Shown here: piece by piece, positions 8,348 through 17,140 of the stretch
Layout: every line of letters starts with the position of its first letter
How positions within the stretch are numbered: position 1 is the first letter of the stretch
Source: an uncultured Eubacterium sp.
GTDB taxonomy: Bacteria; Bacillota; Clostridia; Oscillospirales; Acutalibacteraceae
DNA: 64,000 nt
Direction: 5' to 3'
Assembly: GCA_910583925.1 (NCBI GenBank)
Contig: CAJTZJ010000012.1
Location: forward strand, 1 to 64,000
Notes under the pieces: generated by a model
Databases searched by the model: none
The model's input: the letters and a program-made list of their open reading frames with translations, nothing else
Told to the model about the DNA's origin: nothing
Program-made: the position numbers and the translations under genes

Positions 8348-8917
8348 TTAATCAACAGTAACATTGAAAGAAGCTGTGTTTGTGTATGTACCTGAATAAA
8401 CAGGAGCTTCGGTAAGAACCGCAGCAATTGAAGATGTTGTTACTGCATCCGGATTGCCTGCAGCAACAGTAAGAATTGCTGCACCTGTATTTACAGAAGT
8501 GAGAGAACCCGAACCCTGCTTTGCCTGCATGTCATAACCGACAGTTACAGCATTATCATCTTCAAGCTTGAGATTGTTTTCAAATTCAACCGCTACTTTT
8601 AAGGATGTGCCGTAAGGAATAAGAACATCCTTGGCTGTTACAGCATATTCAGCAGGTGTACTGTCAGCTTCAGCTGCTTCAATGTAAGCAGGAATTGTAA
8701 CAAGATATGTGCCGCCCACAACATCATCTGTAGGATCTTCTGTACCTTTGTTGTCAATAACCTGTCCTGCCTGATAATAAACAGTTGCCGAGCCTGATGT
8801 ATTGTCCTGATCAAGCGTTGCGGCAAATGCGGTTACTGAAGTAGCACAAAAAACCATACATACAGCAAGTACCGCTGAAATTATTTTTCCAATTGTTTTT
8901 CTCTTTGTTTTTTTCAT
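8348..8917 (-). CDS. Small secreted protein with pilin/WxL-like beta domain
   Basis: The 189 residues start with a signal peptide (about 1-33, cut near VTAFAATL). A single beta-rich domain follows, with TIPAYIEAA (about 75), YAVTAKDVLIPYGTSLKVAV (about 90-110) and the closing motif VYSGTYTNTASFNVTVD. It lacks a sorting signal. The same three landmarks recur in the N-terminal domain of the BspA-type protein encoded next. The layout is reminiscent of WxL-type or spore-coat-like small domains, but no family name can be assigned securely. ATG at 8917 with GGAGGAAAAATATT upstream. It lies in the surface module behind the adhesin, the sortase and a membrane protein. Confidence 0.7.
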   Translation of the reverse strand: MKKTKRKTIGKIISAVLAVCMVFCATSVTAFAATLDQDNTSGSATVYYQAGQVIDNKGTEDPTDDVVGGTYLVTIPAYIEAAEADSTPAEYAVTAKDVLIPYGTSLKVAVEFENNLKLEDDNAVTVGYDMQAKQGSGSLTSVNTGAAILTVAAGNPDAVTTSSIAAVLTEAPVYSGTYTNTASFNVTVD

Positions 8918-9001
8918 AATATTTTTCCTCCATATGAAATTGATTTATATATTTAAAAGCATATTATCTGCCTTGCCATCAGAAAACAGCTTTTATAGCC
9001 A

Positions 9002-9793
9002 TCAGCTGACTGTAAGCTTTACTTCAAACGAAGCATCATTCATTTTGCTCCCGGTTTCAAGCTCGTTTGTGTTGATATGAACAACAGCCGTATATTTTCC
9101 TACACTGAGAGCCTTGTTTATGTTGATTCTGCTGATTGTATCTCCCGGCTTAACCATTTTTGAACTGTATAAAACATCCTTTGAATCTTTTAGGTAAATA
9201 TCGAATGAAAAATAACAGGGATTGCCTTCAGGATTTTTAAGCGAAACAGGAATGCTTTGCGTTTTTCCTGCCGGAATATGCCAGGATGAAAAACCGGCAA
9301 CCTGTATCTGAGGTATTTCATTGTTTTTGTCATCATCTGTATCCGTAATTTCCTCGAGAACAGGATGCCATGGCTGATCCGGAAAAGTTGGATTATCAAG
9401 AAATCCTAACCCTAAAACCGTGCAGGATATAAAAATGAACAGAAACGGAATCAAAATAAGAAAAAGGTTATTCTTTTCGATAGCAACATATCTGTTGTTA
9501 CCTACATTCAAATAACCCTTAATACCTTTACATTTTTTCCTATCTTCTCTGACCGCAGAAATCAGAACATCCTCATATTCATCCTGATAGCCAAGCAAGC
9601 CGATGATTTCAGAATTGTTTTCTTTTTCATCAGGAATAGAATTCAGTTTTAATGACGAATAACCTATCAACCTTGGAGCTTCGATTTTTCTGTATTCCTT
9701 TTTACTTAAATACGGCAGATTATAATGCTTTTTGTTATCTGCTTTAACTGTTGTTGTTTTCTCTCCGCAGAGAATAATATTAAATCTTTTCAA
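9002..9793 (-). CDS. Single-pass membrane protein with extracellular domain, surface module
   Basis: I do not recognise this 263-residue protein. Residues 1-105 are charged and predicted cytoplasmic. A single transmembrane helix (about 109-130, FLILIPFLFIFISCTVLGLG) follows, then an acidic linker and an outer beta-rich domain (about 160-263) with WHIPAGKTQSIPVSLKNPEG and regular alternating strands. The start is a TTG at 9793 with GGAGGG 7 bases upstream; no early ATG exists. It sits between the sortase gene and two secreted proteins that carry pilin-like domains. It may be a membrane base or receptor for them, which is inference from context. Confidence 0.6.
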   Translation of the reverse strand: MKRFNIILCGEKTTTVKADNKKHYNLPYLSKKEYRKIEAPRLIGYSSLKLNSIPDEKENNSEIIGLLGYQDEYEDVLISAVREDRKKCKGIKGYLNVGNNRYVAIEKNNLFLILIPFLFIFISCTVLGLGFLDNPTFPDQPWHPVLEEITDTDDDKNNEIPQIQVAGFSSWHIPAGKTQSIPVSLKNPEGNPCYFSFDIYLKDSKDVLYSSKMVKPGDTISRININKALSVGKYTAVVHINTNELETGSKMNDASFEVKLTVS

Positions 9794-9805
9794 ATTTTCC
9801 CTCCT

Positions 9806-10528
9806 TTATTCGCTTTGTACGCTTACCGCATGCAGCACAAAGCGTTCGTTCTGATCTGCATTCGTGCAGGTCGAAAGAGTAATAACCGATTGAATCCTGT
9901 TTTCATCAAGTTCGGGATCTAATCGGTTGTTTTTGTTAACTGCCTGAAGAAAGGAAGCTGTGTCAGAAACATCGGTGCAGTAAATTTCTGTATTATCCGC
10001 ATTGACCTTGTGAAAGGAAAAGACCTTGTATTCAAGGCAGGTTGCATCAGGCAGATAAATATAGACGACCGGATGCGCTTCAGCATAATCTGTTTTGCTG
10101 AATTTCTTTAAGTTAGAAAACATAATACCTCTGCTCTCAAGATTATGACCATATATAACGGTGTTGTAATCTTCAAAAGGCTTTGTATTGTTATGTTCAA
10201 TAAAAATACTGCCTGCTTTTGAAGCGTTGTGATAAATATCACGCCTTAAATATTCGTTATTATCTTTGCCCTGAAGAACAGGATAACTGATTTTTGTACC
10301 CGGAATATCTATCCAAGCTGCAACATCAGGATTGAGTGCCTTCAGCTCTTTCCAATCAATATATAGTTCATCTGAATCATCAGCTTCATCTTCAGTAAAA
10401 TGTGTTTGAATTTTTCTACAGGTTCTTTCTGCTTCAATGTATTCACTTTGAACGGAAAGGATATAGAATACACCTGCGCAGAAGAGAACAAAAAGAATTG
10501 AAGAAATAAGCCTAATTCTTTTCTTCAC
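9806..10528 (-). CDS. srtB: Class B sortase
   Basis: The 240-residue transpeptidase has an N-terminal membrane anchor (about 5-25). The class B pattern follows: LNPDVAAWIDIPGTKISYPV near residue 70, AGSIFIEHNN, the catalytic His in YGHNL, the Cys in TLSTC and the Arg in NERFVLHA. It should attach proteins with a sorting signal to the cell wall or to each other. The upstream adhesin ends in IPDTG plus a hydrophobic tail and is the obvious substrate, although class B enzymes more often use NPQTN-like signals. The start is GTG at 10528, inside the 3' end of the adhesin gene (17-base overlap), so translation is coupled. Confidence 0.92.
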   Translation of the reverse strand: MKKRIRLISSILFVLFCAGVFYILSVQSEYIEAERTCRKIQTHFTEDEADDSDELYIDWKELKALNPDVAAWIDIPGTKISYPVLQGKDNNEYLRRDIYHNASKAGSIFIEHNNTKPFEDYNTVIYGHNLESRGIMFSNLKKFSKTDYAEAHPVVYIYLPDATCLEYKVFSFHKVNADNTEIYCTDVSDTASFLQAVNKNNRLDPELDENRIQSVITLSTCTNADQNERFVLHAVSVQSE

Positions 10529-13500
10529 GGTTTTTCTTTCTTAAATAGAAAATAAAAGAGAACAATAACGCTGCACCGCAGAGTACTGTTCCGATAACTA
10601 CACCCTTATTAAGCCCTGTATCTCCTGTATCGGGGATTTCAGGTATTTTAATCTTTACTGTCTGCCCCTCATCATTGATATCGGCATGAACAGCAAGCTT
10701 CATATCGTCTTTGTAAATCTCTTCAAAAGCAACAAGCTCTGTTTCTTTTGTAATACCCTTGGAATCAAATTCAAAAGCAACCGATGCAGTTCCGTCTGCT
10801 TCTTCAGGAATAAATACTGCATTTGAAATAACAGGCTTGTTATCAACCTCAAACGGCTTGCCTGTAGCCTTGTTCATCAGAACACCGCTGATTGTGTATT
10901 CCTTTCCCGGAATTAAATCACTGTAAGCAACAACATCCTCCAGCGTAAGCTCGCCGTCTGCAAAAACCTCTTTCTTTCCGTTTACGGTTGCCATCGTTCC
11001 GATGTTCGGTGTGTGAACCGTGATTGTCTGATCTGAATCATTGATGTCCTCGTGAGCTGTAATCAGGGTTTCTCCCTTGTAAAGCTTTTCAAAAGCAACC
11101 AAATCCGTTGTTTCCGTGATAACGGAAGCATCAAATTCAAAAGAAACAATAACCTCTCCGTTTGCTTCTTCCGGTGTAAATACGGTTTCTCCGAGAACAG
11201 ACTCATCCTGAATAACGAAAGGCTCGTTTGTTGCCTTGTTCATTAAAATACCCTTGAGTGTGTATTCCTTGCCCGGAATTAAATCAACATAGGAAACCGT
11301 ATCGGAAAGTGTAATGGTTTTTTCAGCAGCGAAAACATCCTTTTCATCATTGACTGTCGCAACAGTTGCAATAGCAGGTCTGAGAACCGTTACAGTCTGA
11401 CCGCTGTCTTCAATATCCTTGTGGCTTGTAATTTCAACATCTCTGTAATACAATTCCTCAAATACAACAATGTCCGTATTTTCGGTAATGTAATCTCTGT
11501 CAAAGCTGAAGGAAGCGGTTACGGTTCCGTCTGCTTCTTCCGGTGTAAACAGAACTTCGGAATTTACTGTTTCGCCATTGATAACAAGCGGAGTGCCTGT
11601 TGCCTTGTTCATAAGAATACCGATAAGCCTGTACTCTCTGCCCGGTACCAAATCACTGTAAGCAACAACATCTTCCACTGTGAATTCTTCAGCTGCGAAT
11701 ATGCTCTTTTCTTCATTGACCGTTGCAGTTGTTCTGATTGCAGGAGCGTGAACCGTTACGGTCTGATTTTCATCCTCAAGATCTGCGTGAACAGCAAGCT
11801 GAATATCTTCCTTGTATAATTCTTCAAATGCAACAAGCTCTGTTTTTTCCGTAATAATGGATGCATCAAACTCAAAGGAAACAACAGCGCTGCCGCTTGC
11901 TTTTTCAGCAGTAAATGTAATTTCAGAAGCAACCGGTTCATCATTAACGATAAACGGCTTTCCTGTTGCCTTGTTCATCAGAACACCCTTGATTGTATAT
12001 TCCTTTCCGGGAATTAAATCAGAATAGGTTACAACATCCTCAACTGTAAATGTTTCAGCACTGAAAGCATCCTTTTCATTTTCTATTGTGGCTGTTGTTC
12101 CGATTTCGGGAGTATGAACGGTTATTGTCTGATTTTTATCATGGATATCTGAATGGGTAACAATGAGTGTATCTCCCTTGTACAGCTCCTCAAAAACAAC
12201 TAAATCGGTTGTTTCTGAAATTGCCGAAGCATCAAATTTGAATGTAACAACTGTGCTGCCGTTCGCTTCTTTGGCCGTAAAGGTCGTTTCTGCAACAACA
12301 GGCTCATCATTTACAGCAAAAGGCTTGTTGGTGGCTTTGTTCATCAACGCTCCCTTAAGGGTATATTTCTTTCCGGGAATTAAATCAACGTATGAAACGA
12401 CATCCGAAATTGTTATCTTTTCTTCGGCAGCGAAAACATCCTTTTCATCATTCACTGTCGCAACCGTTGAGATAGCAGGTCTGAGAATGGTTACTGTCTG
12501 CCCGATATCTTCAATGTCCTTGTGGTTTGCAATCTGAACAGATCCGTAATACAATTCTTCAAATACAACAACGTCTGTATTTTCGGTAATAGCATTGCTG
12601 TCGAAGCTGAATGTATTTGTCACTTTTCCATCGGATGCTTCAGGTTTAAATGTAATTTCGGATTTAATTTCTTTGCCGTTAATAAGCAGCGGAGAATTTG
12701 TTGCCTTGTTCATAAGCATACCGACAAGTCTGTACTCTCTGCCCGGTACTAAATCCGAGTATTCAACTGTATCATTCAGATTAAACGTTTCAGCTGCGAA
12801 TATGCTTTTTTCTTTGTTAACCGTAGCCGTTGTTGTAATCTTTGGTTCATGCACGCTTACGGTCTGATTTTCGTCATGGATATCAGCGTGAACTGCAAGC
12901 TGAATTTTATCTTTATATAATTCTTCAAAAACAACAAGCTCTGTTTTTTCTTTAACAACAGAAGCATCAAATTCAAATGTAACAACTGCGCTGCCGTTTG
13001 CTTTGTCTGCTGTGAACTTTACTTCCGAAGTAACATTCTTCTTATTGACCAGGAATGGCTCTCCGGCAGTCTTGTTCATCAGAATGCCCTTGATTGTATA
13101 TTCCTTGCCGGGAATCAGATCTCTGTAGGTCACAACATCCTTGATTACAACCTTTTCTGCACTAAAGGCATCCTTTTCATTATTAATTGTTGCAGTTGTT
13201 CCGATATCCGGGGTATGAACCGTTACGGTCTGATTTTTATCATTAATATCCTTATGATTTGCAATCTGAACAGATCCGAAATACAATTCTTCAAACACAA
13301 CGATATCTGTTTTTGCTGTAATGGCATTAGCAGCAATTTTGAAAGATACCGTAATTTCGCCGTCTGCGGTTTTAGGTGTAAATGTAACATCAGACCTAAC
13401 CTCTTTGCCATTGATAAGCAGCGGAGAATTTGTTGCTTTGTTCATAAGTACACCTTTGGCTGTATATTCTCTGCCCGGAACTAAATCAGAGTACGAGATA

Positions 13501-16292
13501 AGGTCTTTAATCGTAAATGCTTCTTTAGAAAAGATATCTTTCTCTCCGTTAATCGTTGCAACCGTTCTGCTCTTGGGAGCATGAATGGTAACCGTCTGAT
13601 TCTTGTCCTTTAAATCTGCGTGTCTGGCAATCTGATTCCCATCCTTATATAACTCTTCAAACACAACAAGGTCTGTGTTTTCTGTAATGGAATTTGCAGG
13701 AATTGTAAACGAAACAGCTGTGCTGCCGTTTGCGGTTTTAGGCTTGATTGTGGCTTCTGCAGCAACAGGCTTGCCGTTAACCTTAAAAGCTGCGCCTGTT
13801 TTCTTATCCATCAAAGCACCCTTAACAACATATTCCTTGCCGGGAATCAAATGCTTGTAATCAACAGTGTCCTTAAGCGTAATTGTTTCGGAGCTGAAGG
13901 CATCCTTGTTTTCATTAACCAGTGCTGAAGTTGCAATTTCGGGAATCTTATCGTTTTCCACTGTAATCTCAACAATTTCATTTCCGCCGTTTATTTTTAC
14001 AGCATAAATCTCATTGTTCGGCAGATATCCCAATGCAGGCTCAAGCTCTTTAATGAGATAATTTCCTTTTTTTAATTCATTAAAGCGGAACTCGCCCTTA
14101 CTGTCGGATTTATCTGTTTGCAAGGCGGTTTCCTTTGTAAAAGCAGTTTCATCGGCTTTGAACAAACCGAATACAGCGCCTTTAATGGCAGCCTTCGTTT
14201 CTCTGTCAATTTTATGACCAATAACGCTGCCACGGGTCAGAAGATTATTGAAGTTCGCTTCAGATGTTTCATTCCATACGATATTGACATTTTGTGCCGG
14301 CGGTACAACATACTGAATTCCGGTTTCAATTTCTTCAACTACATAATTTCCGGTATAGACTTTTTCAAACAAAGCATGTCCGTTTTTATCGGTTGTACGT
14401 GTCATATCAATCTTTTCTCCAAGATCCGATGTGCCGTAAAACCTGAATTTATGCCCGGCAAGAATACCGTCTTCCGCTGTTTTTATAACCTTAAGCGAGC
14501 CGTACTGAACAGGATCTGTGTAATACAGATAGAATGTTTTTCCGTTAATGGGTTTTCCGTTTTCATCAATCTGAATCCGGAATGCTCCATAGCTATTAAC
14601 CTCATAGCCGTTGTCCTTATTCCACTTCATGATCATCTGAGAAGTATCGGCTACAACACCAATCGGAACAGCCTGTCCGTTGTAGTTTTCGTAAATCTTG
14701 AACCATCCCTGATTCTTGGATGTGTATGTAAGTCCCTTTGCTTCAAAATATTTCGTTTCTTTATCAAAGGTCAACGGAATGCCTGTCGGATCAAATTTAT
14801 TTGTGTCCTTGTTGTACTGCCTTACCTCCAGGTTCAGGCTGTCGAGAATAGTCTGATTATCAAGAATTGTTGGAGAGCCTACCCACGAGCCGTCATCATG
14901 AACAAGATTTCCGTTTTCATCTGTATCAGACCAGAATTTCTGGAATTTAACATTTGCAGTTACCGGATCTTCCTTTAAGGTAATTTTCAGTTCCTGACCA
15001 ACCTTGTTATCCGCTAATCTGAATGTACCTGCGCTTCCTTCTTTGTAGATATCGCCGGAAAAGCTTGCATATTTGTTTGTGATCAGATACCCTTCGGGTG
15101 CCGATGTTTCAACAATCTTGAAAATTCCGTTGTTTGTGTCATTATAATAAAGTGTTCCGCTTTCATAGTATCCGGTTGAAGCATTATATGTGAGGGGCTT
15201 TGCATTTCCGTAGTTTCCTGCACTGCCCAAATATTCTCTTACTTCAAGTTTTGCTCCGGAAATATTTGCATTGGTTGTGGGATCTGCCTTTTTAACCTTT
15301 ACTTTGCCGCTGCCGGCCTGAACCTTTACTGTGATTGAGGTTTTTACCGGGTCTTCCACTTTTCCGTACAGCTTCGTCTGATCCGAACCTGTAAGGGCAA
15401 GAGCAGAGCCGACATTTGTACCTTTTTTCGTAAAGGTCATTGTAACTGTCTTTGCGTTCAAATCGGAAGTCCAGATTCTGAGCTTATTATCGCCGTTTAA
15501 TGTACGGTAAATCTTATTTCCTGTTAAATCGGAAATATTGAAATCGCTGAGCTTACAGTTGGAGTTTGTATTTGTAATCTCAACATATCCGCTTGATGAA
15601 GAGCCTGTATTCTTAAGCGTAACGGTTTTTGAACTGAAAGTAGGAATTTGTGCGTGTGTACGCATTGCATCCAAAATCTTGTTATAGCATTTCAAAGCAT
15701 CGGGATAATTGTTGAAAATAGATTTAGCCCATGAGGTGCAGCCGGTATTGTAATTGGTTCTTGCACCTGTTTCTGCTTCCCACATAATGACCTGCGTTGC
15801 AAGCTGCGCGTTTGTAGCCGAATAGCCATAAGCGTTTGCCGATGTACCGTCATAGCCGTAAATTGAAGTTCGTGTAATAATTGCTTGTGCGATGGGTGTT
15901 AGCTCTTTATTCCATAAATCAGTAGAATCAACACTTTTTGTTGTAGCAGAGGTGCCGTCTGTACTCTCATAAATCTGAATGCAATAGAGGGGTTCTCCTG
16001 TGGACTTCAGATTGTACAGTGCAACCTGTCCGCTGTTGTTATGGGTTTTGTTATTTGCCGTAGTCCAGTTGCCTGTAGAGTAATATGCATTCAGGTGTTT
16101 ACTCTCAATCGTGTATGTATTACCTACAGTTAAGGCGGCCAATGTCGGCACGGCTGAGGTCATTGTTGAACCGAGTGTCAACAAAGCAAAAATAAGTGCA
16201 GCTATTTTCAGCCTGCTTTTTTTCAGAAACTTCAGAATTTCTGAAAAGCTGATAGATTTGATTGATTTTTTGCTTTTTTGAGATTTGTTCAT
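10512..16292 (-). CDS. Giant LPXTG-type adhesin with thioester domain, Cna-B domains and nine VaFE repeats
   Basis: This 1,926-residue protein has a long positively charged signal region (about 1-55). A thioester adhesin domain (about 56-215) carries Cys104 in YCIQIYE and Gln167 in ATQVIMWE, the pair that forms a Cys-Gln thioester able to couple covalently to host amines. SpaA/Cna-B-like domains follow (about 300-780). Nine VaFE-type repeats of ~122 residues (about 784-1885) come next, with LIPGKEYxxKGxLMNKATxxP, TELVxFEELYK and HxDIxDxxQTVxVH motifs. The end is the sorting signal IPDTG (1886-1890), a hydrophobic helix and a KKNREEKN tail. VaFE domains are expected to carry intramolecular ester or isopeptide cross-links. 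I chose the ATG at 16292 over TTG at 16295 because GGAGAG lies 5 bases before the ATG. The sortase gene overlaps its end. Confidence 0.93.
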   Translation of the reverse strand: MNKSQKSKKSIKSISFSEILKFLKKSRLKIAALIFALLTLGSTMTSAVPTLAALTVGNTYTIESKHLNAYYSTGNWTTANNKTHNNSGQVALYNLKSTGEPLYCIQIYESTDGTSATTKSVDSTDLWNKELTPIAQAIITRTSIYGYDGTSANAYGYSATNAQLATQVIMWEAETGARTNYNTGCTSWAKSIFNNYPDALKCYNKILDAMRTHAQIPTFSSKTVTLKNTGSSSSGYVEITNTNSNCKLSDFNISDLTGNKIYRTLNGDNKLRIWTSDLNAKTVTMTFTKKGTNVGSALALTGSDQTKLYGKVEDPVKTSITVKVQAGSGKVKVKKADPTTNANISGAKLEVREYLGSAGNYGNAKPLTYNASTGYYESGTLYYNDTNNGIFKIVETSAPEGYLITNKYASFSGDIYKEGSAGTFRLADNKVGQELKITLKEDPVTANVKFQKFWSDTDENGNLVHDDGSWVGSPTILDNQTILDSLNLEVRQYNKDTNKFDPTGIPLTFDKETKYFEAKGLTYTSKNQGWFKIYENYNGQAVPIGVVADTSQMIMKWNKDNGYEVNSYGAFRIQIDENGKPINGKTFYLYYTDPVQYGSLKVIKTAEDGILAGHKFRFYGTSDLGEKIDMTRTTDKNGHALFEKVYTGNYVVEEIETGIQYVVPPAQNVNIVWNETSEANFNNLLTRGSVIGHKIDRETKAAIKGAVFGLFKADETAFTKETALQTDKSDSKGEFRFNELKKGNYLIKELEPALGYLPNNEIYAVKINGGNEIVEITVENDKIPEIATSALVNENKDAFSSETITLKDTVDYKHLIPGKEYVVKGALMDKKTGAAFKVNGKPVAAEATIKPKTANGSTAVSFTIPANSITENTDLVVFEELYKDGNQIARHADLKDKNQTVTIHAPKSRTVATINGEKDIFSKEAFTIKDLISYSDLVPGREYTAKGVLMNKATNSPLLINGKEVRSDVTFTPKTADGEITVSFKIAANAITAKTDIVVFEELYFGSVQIANHKDINDKNQTVTVHTPDIGTTATINNEKDAFSAEKVVIKDVVTYRDLIPGKEYTIKGILMNKTAGEPFLVNKKNVTSEVKFTADKANGSAVVTFEFDASVVKEKTELVVFEELYKDKIQLAVHADIHDENQTVSVHEPKITTTATVNKEKSIFAAETFNLNDTVEYSDLVPGREYRLVGMLMNKATNSPLLINGKEIKSEITFKPEASDGKVTNTFSFDSNAITENTDVVVFEELYYGSVQIANHKDIEDIGQTVTILRPAISTVATVNDEKDVFAAEEKITISDVVSYVDLIPGKKYTLKGALMNKATNKPFAVNDEPVVAETTFTAKEANGSTVVTFKFDASAISETTDLVVFEELYKGDTLIVTHSDIHDKNQTITVHTPEIGTTATIENEKDAFSAETFTVEDVVTYSDLIPGKEYTIKGVLMNKATGKPFIVNDEPVASEITFTAEKASGSAVVSFEFDASIITEKTELVAFEELYKEDIQLAVHADLEDENQTVTVHAPAIRTTATVNEEKSIFAAEEFTVEDVVAYSDLVPGREYRLIGILMNKATGTPLVINGETVNSEVLFTPEEADGTVTASFSFDRDYITENTDIVVFEELYYRDVEITSHKDIEDSGQTVTVLRPAIATVATVNDEKDVFAAEKTITLSDTVSYVDLIPGKEYTLKGILMNKATNEPFVIQDESVLGETVFTPEEANGEVIVSFEFDASVITETTDLVAFEKLYKGETLITAHEDINDSDQTITVHTPNIGTMATVNGKKEVFADGELTLEDVVAYSDLIPGKEYTISGVLMNKATGKPFEVDNKPVISNAVFIPEEADGTASVAFEFDSKGITKETELVAFEEIYKDDMKLAVHADINDEGQTVKIKIPEIPDTGDTGLNKGVVIGTVLCGAALLFSFIFYLRKKNREEKN
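10640..13942 (-). repeat. Nine tandem ~366-bp VaFE coding repeats with period-three order
   Basis: Each unit encodes about 122 residues. Units 3, 6 and 9 share an IGTTAT-like start and a QLAVHAD end. Units 4 and 7 share TTATVN-EKSIFAAE and an LRPA end. Units 5 and 8 share VATVNDEKDVFAAE. The array therefore looks like duplication of three-unit blocks rather than of single units. Such repeats are prone to copy-number change by recombination. Confidence 0.85.
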
Positions 16293-16358
16293 CAAATCTC
16301 TCCTTTCATTAAAATATTTTTATATGTAAACAGCGCAAGGCTGGAATTTTAAACAAAA

Positions 16359-16396
16359 AAAGAGCAATCAACCTTTTTCAAAGTTAATTGCTCTTT
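16359..16396 (-). terminator. Rho-independent terminator
   Basis: Fourteen-base arms AAAGAGCAAT-YAAC with one mismatch are followed on the minus strand by TTTTTTTG. It closes the small-gene block (16456 onward) and isolates the adhesin gene, whose own promoter must lie in 16293-16358. The stem is nearly the same as that of the terminator at 17078-17114. Confidence 0.85.
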
Positions 16397-16455
16397 AAAG
16401 TGTTTTTTGTTATAATGGCAATATATTTAATGTGTGATAAAAATATAGAATTCAA

Positions 16456-16812
16456 TTAATATAATCCAATTAATTGTAAAATATGTTCTATTAAAATTGC
16501 TTTTGAATATTTTGCAGCATTAAGATCGTATATAAGCCAGTCTATAAACTGCTGATCCAAGTCGTAATTTTTAATGAAGTATTCATCTGATTGAATATCC
16601 CAATTATACAATTGTATATTTTTGATTCCCCAACAGATTTCATTATGCCATGTAACAAGATTTTTATCTTTTGGTGCTATCTCACAATTATATAAATAGC
16701 AGCTTTTAAAATCTTCCGACTGATAATGGATATATCCTCTTGTTAACAATATGGATACTGAAATTATTAATACTGCAAGTATTGATAATATGATTTTTAA
16801 GTATTTTTTCAT
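16456..16812 (-). CDS. Small exported or membrane-anchored protein, unknown function
   Basis: The 118 residues start with one hydrophobic helix (about 5-25) behind a KK pair, so the protein is either secreted or N-terminally anchored. The remaining ~90 residues are polar and aromatic (several Trp and Tyr), with two Cys about seven residues apart (SCYLYNCE) that could form a disulfide outside the cell. No family is recognised. ATG at 16812 with AAAGGA 8 bases upstream. It is the last gene before the terminator at 16359-16396 in the ICE accessory block. Confidence 0.6.
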   Translation of the reverse strand: MKKYLKIILSILAVLIISVSILLTRGYIHYQSEDFKSCYLYNCEIAPKDKNLVTWHNEICWGIKNIQLYNWDIQSDEYFIKNYDLDQQFIDWLIYDLNAAKYSKAILIEHILQLIGLY

Positions 16813-16870
16813 ACAAAAATCCTTTCAAAATTAAATGGAGTTTATTATGAGTATTATGCCAATATTTGGT

Positions 16871-17059
16871 TTAGTATTTTTTAGACAAGAAAAAATTTAA
16901 AATAAATAAGAAAACGGCTACTGTAAAAACAATGAAAGATACTTTTAGCATTTTTTCACGCTTATATTCAATTCCTTCAATAATAAATGCAGCAGCTCCG
17001 CCCATAATTACAGAATTTATAATTCGTGCAATATTAATGATTATTTCATCTTTTTCCAT
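16871..17059 (-). CDS. Small two-helix membrane protein, unknown function
   Basis: A 62-residue protein starting MEKDEIIINIARI. It has a weakly hydrophobic segment with MGGAAAFIIEGIEY (about 17-32), a strong transmembrane helix (about 38-58) and a basic KKY end. The start at 17059 is chosen because GGAG lies 8 bases upstream; a longer reading frame upstream has no ribosome binding site and would begin inside the preceding terminator. Function unknown. It lies directly after a terminator and so must have its own promoter or depend on read-through. Confidence 0.55.
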   Translation of the reverse strand: MEKDEIIINIARIINSVIMGGAAAFIIEGIEYKREKMLKVSFIVFTVAVFLFILNFFLSKKY

Positions 17060-17077
17060 AGAATTATCTCCAATCAA

Positions 17078-17114
17078 AAAGAGCAACTAACTTGTTAGAA
17101 GTTAATTGCTCTTT
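17078..17114 (-). terminator. Rho-independent terminator, twin of the one at 16359
   Basis: Fourteen-base arms (AAAGAGCAAY-TAAC) are followed on the minus strand by TTTTTGATT. It lies 27 bases after the lipoprotein gene at 17141. The downstream small gene's ribosome binding site begins right behind it. Confidence 0.8.
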
Positions 17115-17140
17115 AATTATATTTTTATTTAATTTTGATA

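Noticed and set aside
14118..14978. 286-codon open frame on the plus strand within the adhesin gene
   Set aside because: It is antisense to Cna-B-encoding sequence, has no ribosome binding site and no recognisable domain; the minus-strand gene is continuous and well supported.
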